A DNA stretch of 64,000 nucleotides from CAYLKS01 sp964384205 [NCBI: uncultured bacterium]. GTDB taxonomy: Bacteria; JAGOEH01. The notes beneath the pieces were generated by a model. The model was not told where the DNA came from, did not search any database, and worked only from the letters and a program-made list of their open reading frames with translations. A program made the position numbers and the translations under genes. Shown in pieces: positions 28,802-35,984 of the stretch; the first letter of the stretch is position 1; every line of letters begins with the position of its first letter. Location of the stretch: the NCBI GenBank assembly GCA_964384205.1, contig CAYLKS010000005.1, positions 18,573 to 82,572 of the forward strand, in the 5' to 3' direction.

Positions 28802-30055
28802 ATGAAAAATATATATCACAATCTCCTGTTTTATAAATTCGCACTCTATGGATTTTTAAAAAATCAAAAATACTTTGAACCATTTATAATTATATTTCTC
28901 AAAACATATAATATCTCTTTCACTCAAATAGGTATTTTATATGCAATAAAAGAAATAACAACTAACTTTTTAGAAATTCCTTCTGGTATTTTTGCTGATG
29001 CTTTCGGCAGAAAAAAAGCAATGCTTATATCATTTTCATCATATATAATTTCATTTATCATATTCTATTCTTTTCATGATTTCTATTTTTTTTCAATAGC
29101 AATGCTCTTTTTTGGTTTTGGTGAAGCCTTCAGATCTGGAACTCATAAAGCAATGATTTATTCATATTTAAAATATAACAATCTTTCTCAATATAAAGTG
29201 GAATTCTACGGGCACACAAGAGCCTCATCACAAATCGGCAGCGCAATATCTGTCTTAATTTCTGCCTATATTATCATTATATCCCACAATATAGCAAAAA
29301 TATTCTTCTTTTCAATAATTCCATATATCATTGCATTTATTTTAATTCTCTCATATCCAAATTATTTAGATTATGAAATTAAAAACAAAAACAAAAGACT
29401 AACAACAACATTTAAAGACATTAAAAAAAACTTGAAAATCTGGTACAATATTAAAATTTTACTAAATATCTCATTATATTCAGCATATTTCAAAGCAATA
29501 AAAGATTACATCCAAGCAATCATAAAACAATTTAGTCCATTTATCATTGCTTTGCCTTTTATAAAAAAAGAACATAAAACTACTATTGTCATTGCATTTG
29601 TATATTTTGTATTCTATATATTATCATCTTTTGCTTCTGCAAATTCAAAAAAAGCTCTCGATAAAATAAAATCCAAATCAACACTACTAAATATATCTCT
29701 TATTTTTGCAATTGTAAGTGCATTATTGATTGCTCTATTTTATAAATTTAAATTCTTATCCATTATTATCATTATATATTTATTTATATTTCTAATTGAG
29801 AATATCAGAAAACCAATTGCAATTGCATACATAAATGAAAAAATTAATACCGATATTTTCGCATCAATCTTATCCTTACAAAACAACCTAAGAACAATAT
29901 TAACAGCTTTAATTTCAATAATTTTTGGATTTCTTATTGATACATTATCAATTTACTGGGCATTTTTTATAATAGGCATATTGTTTATTCTCATTTACCC
30001 TCTAATATCTATAAAAGAAAAAAACAGCGGTACGGGGAATCGAACCCCGGCTTGA
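28802..30055 (+). CDS. MFS transporter, substrate unknown
   Basis: A 417-residue polytopic membrane protein with about ten to twelve segments. EIPSGIFADAFGRKKAML is the MFS motif A loop after segment 2, and FGFGEAFRSGTHKAMIY is typical of a subgroup of bacterial MFS carriers. No substrate motif is recognisable. The start lacks a ribosome site. The frame does not stop before the convergent tRNA-Glu gene: the last ten residues (NSGTGNRTPA) are encoded in its antisense strand, and the TGA at 30053-30055 belongs to it. Codon use is as AT-rich as the rest of the window. Confidence 0.8.
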   Translation: MKNIYHNLLFYKFALYGFLKNQKYFEPFIIIFLKTYNISFTQIGILYAIKEITTNFLEIPSGIFADAFGRKKAMLISFSSYIISFIIFYSFHDFYFFSIAMLFFGFGEAFRSGTHKAMIYSYLKYNNLSQYKVEFYGHTRASSQIGSAISVLISAYIIIISHNIAKIFFFSIIPYIIAFILILSYPNYLDYEIKNKNKRLTTTFKDIKKNLKIWYNIKILLNISLYSAYFKAIKDYIQAIIKQFSPFIIALPFIKKEHKTTIVIAFVYFVFYILSSFASANSKKALDKIKSKSTLLNISLIFAIVSALLIALFYKFKFLSIIIIIYLFIFLIENIRKPIAIAYINEKINTDIFASILSLQNNLRTILTALISIIFGFLIDTLSIYWAFFIIGILFILIYPLISIKEKNSGTGNRTPA

Positions 30056-30096
30056 TGGCTGAGAACCATCTGTCCTAGCCACTAGACGATACCGCC
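30025..30096 (-). tRNA. tRNA-Glu(CTC)
   Basis: The acceptor stem is GGCGGTA with TACCGCT (last pair G-U). The anticodon stem GATGG/CCATC encloses TTCTCAG, giving CTC. The T arm CCGGG-TTCGATT-CCCGT is normal. The discriminator is G at 30025, and CCA is not encoded. It overlaps the 3' end of the MFS gene on the opposite strand. A tRNA-Glu(TTC) gene is not in this window. Confidence 0.93.
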
Positions 30097-30111
30097 GTAA
30101 AATTTTGCATA

Positions 30112-30140
30112 ATTATATTAAATAATATTAATAAAGTCAA
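30112..30140 (-). promoter_or_regulatory. Promoter of tRNA-Glu, overlapping the end of fmt
   Basis: Minus strand: TTGACT (30140-30135), 17 bases, TATAAT (30117-30112). The -35 box includes the stop codon of fmt, so this promoter is partly embedded in coding sequence. Confidence 0.72.
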
Positions 30141-31066
30141 GAAAAAAAATCGCTTCTTTGAATTTTAGTTCCTCGTAAAAATTCCGACCATCCTAACCTT
30201 TTCTTTCCCTGTAATTGCAATGATAAAACAGAAATTATTCCTTTTCCTGTCTGAACATACAACCCTTTTTTCTCATCTGCTAATAAAACCTCTCCCGGAT
30301 TGCCAGTCGTTTTATCATCTATAACCAAACAATCGAATATTTTCAATATTCTATCATGAAAATAGCAAAAAGCTCCAGGATAAGGAGAAAAGGCTCTAAC
30401 TTTATTCCTTATTCTCTCTGCAGTTTCATTCCAGTTTATTCTCATATCTTTTTTTTGAATTTTAGGAGCATAATGCCAATTACCATCTTCTTGTTTTCGT
30501 GTAGGGTAATTACCTCTTTCAATTAAATCCAGTGTATCTAATAATAATTGACTTCCCTCCTTTAATAATACATTATATAAATCACCTGCATTATAAAAAT
30601 CTTTTATTTCAACTCTTTTCTGTAAAATAATATCACCATTATCCAGTTTATTAGTAAGAAAAAATGTAGTCACACCTGTTTCTTTTTCACCATTTAATAA
30701 TACATATTGAATAGGCGCTGCTCCTTTATAATCTGGTAATAAGGAAGCATGAAGATTTATTGCTCCGTTTTTAGGAATATCTAATAAAACTGATGGTAAA
30801 ATCCTATACGCAACAACAACAAAAAGATCTGGTTCTAAACTTCTCAGCTTTTCTATAAGAGAATTATCTTTTAATTTATCAACTTCAATAACAGGAATAT
30901 TATATTCCAATGCCACCTCTTTAACAGGAGTTGGCATTAATTTTCTATTTCTCCCCATTGGCTTATCCGGATTGGTAACCACCGCAATAGGGATTTTATT
31001 ATTTTCTATAAGAAATTTTAAATTTAAACTTGCGAACTCTGGATTACCAAAAAATATATATCTCAT
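30137..31066 (-). CDS. fmt: Methionyl-tRNA formyltransferase
   Basis: Fmt formylates Met-tRNAfMet from 10-formyl-THF. IFFGNPEFAS and VVTNPDKPMGRNRKL are the N-terminal motifs. NLHASLLPDYKGAAPIQ holds the catalytic Asn and His. VTTFFLTNKLDNGDIILQ supplies the Asp. The C-terminal OB-like tRNA domain (from about residue 205) is present. At 309 residues it is normal. It follows def with a one-base overlap (TAATG), the classic def-fmt pairing. Confidence 0.97.
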   Translation of the reverse strand: MRYIFFGNPEFASLNLKFLIENNKIPIAVVTNPDKPMGRNRKLMPTPVKEVALEYNIPVIEVDKLKDNSLIEKLRSLEPDLFVVVAYRILPSVLLDIPKNGAINLHASLLPDYKGAAPIQYVLLNGEKETGVTTFFLTNKLDNGDIILQKRVEIKDFYNAGDLYNVLLKEGSQLLLDTLDLIERGNYPTRKQEDGNWHYAPKIQKKDMRINWNETAERIRNKVRAFSPYPGAFCYFHDRILKIFDCLVIDDKTTGNPGEVLLADEKKGLYVQTGKGIISVLSLQLQGKKRLGWSEFLRGTKIQRSDFFS

Positions 31067-31569
31067 TAAATATTCTGAATTTTTTTCAATTGAGGCTGAA
31101 GCAATTTTAACCGAGTTTTAGGAATCCTATCTATAAATAAAATCCCATCTAAATGATCATTTTCATGTTGAATAACCCTTGCAAGCAAACCATCTGCTTC
31201 GATTTTATGCTCATTTCCATCAATATCTTGAAATTTAACTTCAACTTTCTCAGGCCGTATTACATTTTCAAAAATCCCAGGCACACTCAAACAACCTTCT
31301 TCATATTCATATTTTCCCTCAAAAGCAGTCAACTCAGGATTTATCAACACTAAAAAATCTTTTGTTTTATCTATTAATTTGTAATAAATCACAAAAATTC
31401 TTTTATCAACTCCAACCTGATTTGCAGCAAGCCCTATCCCATCATAAGCGATCATAGTATCAATCATATCATCCACAAATTTATTTAATTTTTCATCAAA
31501 GTCAGTAACAATTTCTGACTTTTTCCTTAAAATATCATCTCCAACAACACTAATATCCAAAATAGCCAT
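31066..31569 (-). CDS. def: Peptide deformylase
   Basis: The 167-residue enzyme removes the N-formyl group from new proteins. All three motifs are intact: GIGLAANQVG, EEGCLSVPG (metal Cys) and QHENDHLDG (HExxH). It lies one base after yajC and overlaps fmt by one base, so deformylation and formylation genes share a transcript. Confidence 0.97.
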   Translation of the reverse strand: MAILDISVVGDDILRKKSEIVTDFDEKLNKFVDDMIDTMIAYDGIGLAANQVGVDKRIFVIYYKLIDKTKDFLVLINPELTAFEGKYEYEEGCLSVPGIFENVIRPEKVEVKFQDIDGNEHKIEADGLLARVIQHENDHLDGILFIDRIPKTRLKLLQPQLKKIQNI

Positions 31570-31570
31570 C

Positions 31571-31906
31571 TTATTCTACCTTTGCAGCAATCCCATTTTT
31601 TAATATTTCAATTTTAACTGCCTCTCCCTTTACATCTGCAATCTTTAAGATGACTTTATTGTCAACTATATTCAGTACCGTACCATAAATACCTGCATTC
31701 GTAATAACCTTATCTCCTTTTTTCAATGAATCAAGCATTGCTCTTAACTCTTTCTGCCTCTTTTGTTGAGGACGAAAAATCAAAAACCAAAAAATTAAAA
31801 TAATTACAATAAATGGTAAAAACGCAACTAACTGTTGAGTTAACGAACCATTATGTGCCTGTTGAGCACCTGCTTGTCCCATAGCATAAATTTCTGTTAT
31901 AAACAT
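31571..31906 (-). CDS. yajC: Preprotein translocase subunit YajC
   Basis: A 111-residue YajC, accessory to SecDF. It has a single membrane segment (about 27-45, FLPFIVIILIFWFLIFRP), then QQKRQKELRAMLDSLKKGDKVITNAGIYG, the family signature, and a short beta domain. It heads yajC-def-fmt. AAAGGAG precedes the start. secD/secF are not in the window. Confidence 0.93.
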   Translation of the reverse strand: MFITEIYAMGQAGAQQAHNGSLTQQLVAFLPFIVIILIFWFLIFRPQQKRQKELRAMLDSLKKGDKVITNAGIYGTVLNIVDNKVILKIADVKGEAVKIEILKNGIAAKVE

Positions 31907-31930
31907 AATTATCCTCTCCTTTTTCCCTCT

Positions 31931-31959
31931 ATTTTACCAAAAAAAAATCCATTTGTCAA
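31931..31959 (-). promoter_or_regulatory. Sigma-70-type promoter of yajC-def-fmt
   Basis: Minus strand: TTGACA (31959-31954), 17 bases, TAAAAT (31936-31931). It lies about 25 bases before ATG 31906. Confidence 0.75.
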
Positions 31960-32018
31960 TCTAATTATTAAAAATAAAAAAAATATTTTATCAAAATATA
32001 ACTCAAAATAATATATTT

Positions 32019-32576
32019 CTATCTATTCCTTGAATACTTTCCTACTAACTCTGCCTTTGCAATTATATGCTTCTCAATATATTTTAACAACTCAGATTTT
32101 GTAAGGCCAGGTTTAAGATTTAATGTAGCATTAAGCGCATATAATTTAAAAAAATAACGATGAGTGCCAGAAGGAGGGCATGGTCCACCGTATCCATATT
32201 TTCTAAAATCATTTATTCCATTTGTTATTCCATTATCTAATTTTTTATCAGAAGGAAAATTCTCCGGTAATTTATTTACATTTGCAGGGATATTATAAAG
32301 TACCCAATGAACCCATGTACCCATTGGAGCATCTGGATCATCACATATTAATGCAAAAGATTTAGTGTCCTCCGGTGCATTCTCCCAAATTAATTCTGGG
32401 GATACATCTTCCGCATCACATGTATATTTTGCTGGAATCATACCATTATTAACAAAAGCAGGACTTTTTAATATCATTGCCTCCCCCTTTATTTTAACTG
32501 TATCAACTTCTGCTGAAAATAATTTCATCAAAAGCAACAAAAAAAAGAGTAATATACTCACTATTTTTTTTAACAT
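32019..32576 (-). CDS. Exported YbhB/YbcL-family PEBP (Raf kinase inhibitor-like) protein
   Basis: A 185-residue PEBP-fold protein. It has a signal peptide (LLFFLLLLMKLFSA), then the conserved CDDPDAPMGTWVHWVLYNIP pocket and the GTHRYFFKLYAL strand. Bacterial YbhB/YbcL proteins bind small anions or lipids but their role is poorly known. The signal peptide suggests a periplasmic or outer-surface location. The gene is monocistronic with its own promoter and AAAGGAGAG ribosome site. Confidence 0.9.
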   Translation of the reverse strand: MLKKIVSILLFFLLLLMKLFSAEVDTVKIKGEAMILKSPAFVNNGMIPAKYTCDAEDVSPELIWENAPEDTKSFALICDDPDAPMGTWVHWVLYNIPANVNKLPENFPSDKKLDNGITNGINDFRKYGYGGPCPPSGTHRYFFKLYALNATLNLKPGLTKSELLKYIEKHIIAKAELVGKYSRNR

Positions 32577-32600
32577 AAATAATTCTCTCCTTTTAACTTA

Positions 32601-32629
32601 ATTTTATCACAAAAATACTCATTTGTCAA
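32601..32629 (-). promoter_or_regulatory. Sigma-70-type promoter of the PEBP gene
   Basis: Minus strand: TTGACA (32629-32624), 17 bases, TAAAAT (32606-32601). It is nearly identical in layout to the yajC promoter. Confidence 0.75.
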
Positions 32630-32731
32630 GTCAATAAAAAATTTAAATTGGTCTAAAAATAAAAAATAAACTTGATTTTATAACTTTTCTATATAAATTT
32701 TATATAAAAATATTAAAAAAGGAGTAGGCGT

Positions 32732-34006
32732 ATGAAATTCACCAAAATATCTTTCATCATTTTATTAATTTTATTCAATTTCAGCATTTTTGCACAAACA
32801 AAAACAACAGATACTCTTTATTACAGAAAATATGTACCAGATTCGCTGCTAAAATTAATCAGAGAACTTAACAATAAGCAAGATTCCATCTTGAATGCAA
32901 AAAAAGATTCTGTGTTAAAAGAAATTAGAAAAGAAAAAAAAGAAAGAAGAAAAAATAGAAAAGTCCTTGGCGTAAATCTTAAAAATATAAAAAAACCAGA
33001 ATCTCCAGATGCTTTCAAAAAAGTTTTCCATTTTCCACCTGTTGCGCAACATCTAACTGGTACATGCTGGAGCTTTTCAACTACTTCATTTTTTGAATCT
33101 GAAGTCTACAGATTAACCGGTCAAAAAATAAAATTATCAGAAATTTATACTGTATATTGGGAATATATTGAAAAAATCAGACGTTATATAAGAAGATATG
33201 GAAATTCTTATGTAGCAGAAGGTTCAGAAGCTGAAGCTTTAATCGATATATGGAAAAAATATGGTATAGTTCCAGAAGAAGCATATACAGGTATACTACC
33301 TGGCAAAAAATATCATGATCATTCAAGATTAATAAATGAAATAACATCCTATTTAGATTACATAAAAGAAAACAATATCTGGGATGAAGATTATGTTCTC
33401 TCTCATGTAAAATTAATATTAAACCGATATTTAGGAGAACCACCAAAAGAATTTAAATATAGAGGTAAAAAATATACGCCAAAATCTTTCCTGAAAAAAG
33501 TATTAAAACTAAATATGGATGACTATATTCCTGTTGTATCAACAAAAAGATATCCATTTTATAAAAAAGTACTATTAGATGTTCCGGATAATTGGAGAAG
33601 GAGTGAACAATATTATAATCTCCCACTTGATATATTTTACAAAATCATAAAAGAATCAATCAAAAAAGGATATAGTATAGCCATAGGAGGAGATGTATCA
33701 GAACCTGGATATGATGGATATGAAGATATTGCAATTGTTCCAGAATGTGACATACCTCAGGCATATATAAACCAGGACTCCCGCGAATTTAGAATTTATA
33801 ATAGAACAACTACAGATGATCATGGTATTCATATTGTTGGTTATACTACAATTGATGATCACGATTGGTTCCTAATTAAAGATTCATCAAGAAGTGCTAG
33901 AAAAGGAAAATTTGAAGGCTATCTTTTTTATAGAGATGATTATATAAAACTAAAAATGTTATCTTTTCTTGTACATAAAGATTGTGTAAAAAAATATTTA
34001 AAATAA
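32732..34006 (+). CDS. Secreted C1 (papain-like) cysteine peptidase
   Basis: A 424-residue protein with a signal peptide (cut near residue 22) and a charged Lys/Glu-rich stretch (about 50-78). The peptidase domain begins at KKVFHFPPVAQHLTGTCW. Gln106 and Cys112 are the oxyanion Gln and catalytic Cys. His364 (DDHGIHIVGY) is the catalytic His. The third residue, Asn in papain (IKNSW), is Asp384 here (FLIKDSSR). The architecture resembles bleomycin-hydrolase-type C1B enzymes of Bacteroidota, which are often secreted. AAAGGAG precedes the ATG. The downstream Nudix gene is coupled to it by TAATG. A pseudopeptidase role cannot be excluded. Confidence 0.85.
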   Translation: MKFTKISFIILLILFNFSIFAQTKTTDTLYYRKYVPDSLLKLIRELNNKQDSILNAKKDSVLKEIRKEKKERRKNRKVLGVNLKNIKKPESPDAFKKVFHFPPVAQHLTGTCWSFSTTSFFESEVYRLTGQKIKLSEIYTVYWEYIEKIRRYIRRYGNSYVAEGSEAEALIDIWKKYGIVPEEAYTGILPGKKYHDHSRLINEITSYLDYIKENNIWDEDYVLSHVKLILNRYLGEPPKEFKYRGKKYTPKSFLKKVLKLNMDDYIPVVSTKRYPFYKKVLLDVPDNWRRSEQYYNLPLDIFYKIIKESIKKGYSIAIGGDVSEPGYDGYEDIAIVPECDIPQAYINQDSREFRIYNRTTTDDHGIHIVGYTTIDDHDWFLIKDSSRSARKGKFEGYLFYRDDYIKLKMLSFLVHKDCVKKYLK

Positions 34007-34653
34007 TGGATTTAAAAGAAATTAAAAACAAAATTGCATCTGAAAGTATTGATATTGCATGTAAAGAAAGATTTTATATATCATCTGTATTTCTTCCATT
34101 AATACAATTTGAAGATGGAATATATATATTGTTTGAAAAAAGAGCAAATAACATTCGCCAGGGAGGAGAGATTTCCTTCCCTGGCGGTGGTTTTGATGAC
34201 AAACATGATAAAAATTTAAAAGATACAGCTATTCGAGAAACATCAGAAGAATTAGGAATAGCAAAATCAAAAATCGAAGTATGGGATGGGCTAAATAAAG
34301 TTGTATCACTAATCGGAGCATTAGTCTATACCTTCATTGGACATTTAACAATAACTTCTTTAAAAGAATTATCTCCAAATAAAAAAGAAGTCGAAGAAAT
34401 TTTTGTACTACCCTTACAATATTTTCTAAAAAATCCTCCTGAAATATATCATGTTTATATAGAAATAAAAGCAGAAAAAAATGGAGAAATTCTGTTTCCT
34501 GTTGATAAATTAGGAATTCCTAAAAGATATGAAAAAAAATGGCAAAGACCACAAAAATATCCAGTTTATGTGTATAGAACAAAATTCGGCACAATCTGGG
34601 GCATAACTGCTGATATTTTATATGATTTTACCCAAAAATTAAATAAATCTTAA
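34006..34653 (+). CDS. Nudix hydrolase, CoA pyrophosphatase-like
   Basis: A 215-residue Nudix protein. KRANNIRQGGEISFPGGG matches the CoA-pyrophosphatase motif ahead of the Nudix box, and the box continues GGGFDDKHDK...AIRETSEELG, with the metal-binding Glu pair in RETSEELG. Such enzymes cleave CoA or acyl-CoA to 3',5'-ADP and phosphopantetheine. An in-frame TTG at 33982 is rejected because ATG 34006 forms a TAATG overlap with the peptidase stop. A different pyrophosphate substrate is possible. No terminator is visible behind it. Confidence 0.88.
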   Translation: MDLKEIKNKIASESIDIACKERFYISSVFLPLIQFEDGIYILFEKRANNIRQGGEISFPGGGFDDKHDKNLKDTAIRETSEELGIAKSKIEVWDGLNKVVSLIGALVYTFIGHLTITSLKELSPNKKEVEEIFVLPLQYFLKNPPEIYHVYIEIKAEKNGEILFPVDKLGIPKRYEKKWQRPQKYPVYVYRTKFGTIWGITADILYDFTQKLNKS

Positions 34654-34833
34654 AAAATAGTATAATAAAAATAAAATAATCAATTTTACAAAATTATAAA
34701 CTATTACAACAAGAATAGTAATTAAAATTGAACATATACCTTTGTGCTAAATAATGTTTTATTTATATTAAATAATTAATTTTAACTTACCACAAATTGA
34801 TATTTTTGGCAACCTCATAAAAATTTATACTGC

Positions 34834-34867
34834 GTCAATATTTAGTCAATATTTACACTATATTGAC
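34834..34867. repeat. Tandem 11-bp direct repeat plus inverted half-site
   Basis: GTCAATATTTA occurs at 34834-34844 and again directly at 34845-34855. The reverse complement of its first seven bases (TATTGAC) follows at 34861-34867. This could be an operator cluster. It is about 180 bases upstream of the next promoter. Confidence 0.55.
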
Positions 34868-35003
34868 CCATTAGAGAGACCTAAAATTATTTTAAACCAT
34901 TTGTTTTTCAAATAAATAAAATTTATCAGCAATTATTAAAGTACATATAACTTAAAATTCATAACATAAAATATAGTGTCTGTAGTCGAAATGCCCATAG
35001 TGG

Positions 35004-35031
35004 AAATTTTATTAATCTATTAATAAAATTT
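35004..35031. repeat. Perfect 28-bp palindrome upstream of a promoter
   Basis: AAATTTTATTAAT (35004-35016), two bases, then its exact reverse complement (35019-35031). It ends ten bases before the -35 box of the UPF0173-uvrB unit, a suitable place for a regulator. As it is entirely A/T except for the spacer C, chance cannot be dismissed. Confidence 0.6.
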
Positions 35032-35041
35032 AAGATTTGAA

Positions 35042-35070
35042 TTGATTTATATCAATAAAATGATTATATT
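35042..35070 (+). promoter_or_regulatory. Sigma-70-type promoter of UPF0173-small membrane protein-uvrB
   Basis: TTGATT (35042-35047), 17 bases, TATATT (35065-35070). AAAGGAGG (35081-35088) and ATG 35094 follow. Confidence 0.65.
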
Positions 35071-35093
35071 AACATACAAAAAAGGAGGATACT

Positions 35094-35783
35094 ATGAAAA
35101 TAAAATATTTTGGTCATTCTGCAATTCTAATCGAATCAGATGATGCAAATATTTTATTTGATCCTTTTATAACAGGAAATCCATGGGCATCAAACATAAA
35201 AGTTTCTAATATAAAAGCAGATTATATCCTTGTATCACATGGTCACGGAGATCACATAGGAGATACTATAGAAATTGCAAAAAACAATAATGCAACTGTT
35301 ATCGCTCCTTATGAACTTGCTATGTTCTTATCTAAACATAATATAAATGTCCATCCAATGCATATTGGTGGCTCATTTAACTTTCCATTTGGCAAAGTGA
35401 AATTAACAATTGCTACCCATGGTTCTGCATTTATTGATGATAAGAATAATATAATTTACACAGGCAATCCATGTGGTTTTTTGGTAACATTAGAAGGTAA
35501 AACATTTTATTTTGCAGGTGATACAGGTTTATTTTATGATATGAAATTAATTGGAGAAACTAATGAAATTGATTATGCATTCCTGCCAATTGGTGGTAAT
35601 TTCACAATGGATATTGATGATGCTATTATTGCAACAAAATTTTTAAATCCTAAAAATGTTATCCCTATACACTACAAAACTTTTGATATAATTAAAGCAG
35701 AACCAGAAAATTTCAAAAATAAACTTAATGATACTAACACAAATGTGTTGATTATAGAACCAACAAAAGAAGTATCAATTTAA
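35094..35783 (+). CDS. UPF0173 metal-dependent hydrolase (metallo-beta-lactamase fold)
   Basis: A 229-residue hydrolase. MKIKYFGHSAILIESDDANI is the typical start. VSHGHGDHIGD is the HxHxDH metal site, YFAGDTGLFYDM supplies the bridging Asp and VIPIHYKTFD the last His. UPF0173 proteins are widespread but their substrate is unknown. AAAGGAGG lies just before the ATG. It begins a three-gene unit with a 62-residue membrane protein and uvrB. Confidence 0.92.
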   Translation: MKIKYFGHSAILIESDDANILFDPFITGNPWASNIKVSNIKADYILVSHGHGDHIGDTIEIAKNNNATVIAPYELAMFLSKHNINVHPMHIGGSFNFPFGKVKLTIATHGSAFIDDKNNIIYTGNPCGFLVTLEGKTFYFAGDTGLFYDMKLIGETNEIDYAFLPIGGNFTMDIDDAIIATKFLNPKNVIPIHYKTFDIIKAEPENFKNKLNDTNTNVLIIEPTKEVSI

Positions 35784-35795
35784 GGAGATAATTGA

Positions 35796-35984
35796 ATGAA
35801 ATATATTCTCTTGGCAATATTCTTATATTTAGCATATCAAATTTATATAATCATCAAAAAAATAAAAAATGCTGTAAATAAGTTTCAGCCGGAAAATAAT
35901 AATAAACAAGAATCTTGTAGTGATATCTATGAAAAACCAAAAGATGTTGAAGATGCAGAATTTAAAGAATTAGATAATGAATAA
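35796..35984 (+). CDS. Small membrane protein with acidic tail, unknown function
   Basis: A 62-residue protein with one N-terminal membrane helix (about residues 3-19), a basic stretch (KKIKNAVNK) and an acidic C-terminus (EKPKDVEDAEFKELDNE). The layout is like small DUF4834-type proteins of the Bacteroidota, but I cannot confirm membership. AAGGAGA precedes the ATG. It lies 12 bases after UPF0173 and overlaps uvrB by eight bases (ATGAATAA), so it is very likely translated. Confidence 0.72.
   Translation: MKYILLAIFLYLAYQIYIIIKKIKNAVNKFQPENNNKQESCSDIYEKPKDVEDAEFKELDNE

Larger units (their letters stand above)
34654..35041 (+). other. AT-rich gap with direct repeats and a palindrome, no gene
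   Basis: No believable reading frame or RNA fold is visible. The stretch contains a tandem GTCAATATTTA repeat with an inverted half (34834-34867) and a perfect palindrome (35004-35031), listed separately. Both precede the promoter of the UPF0173-uvrB unit. Confidence 0.6.

Noticed and set aside
28802-30055. MFS gene as a pseudogene because its end lies in a tRNA
   Set aside because: The frame is intact over about 400 residues, with a normal MFS motif and length. Only the last ten residues are odd.
34654-35093. Riboswitch or small RNA in the gap before the UPF0173 gene
   Set aside because: The expected transcript start is at about 35077, so the leader is too short, and the only strong inverted repeat lies upstream of the promoter.
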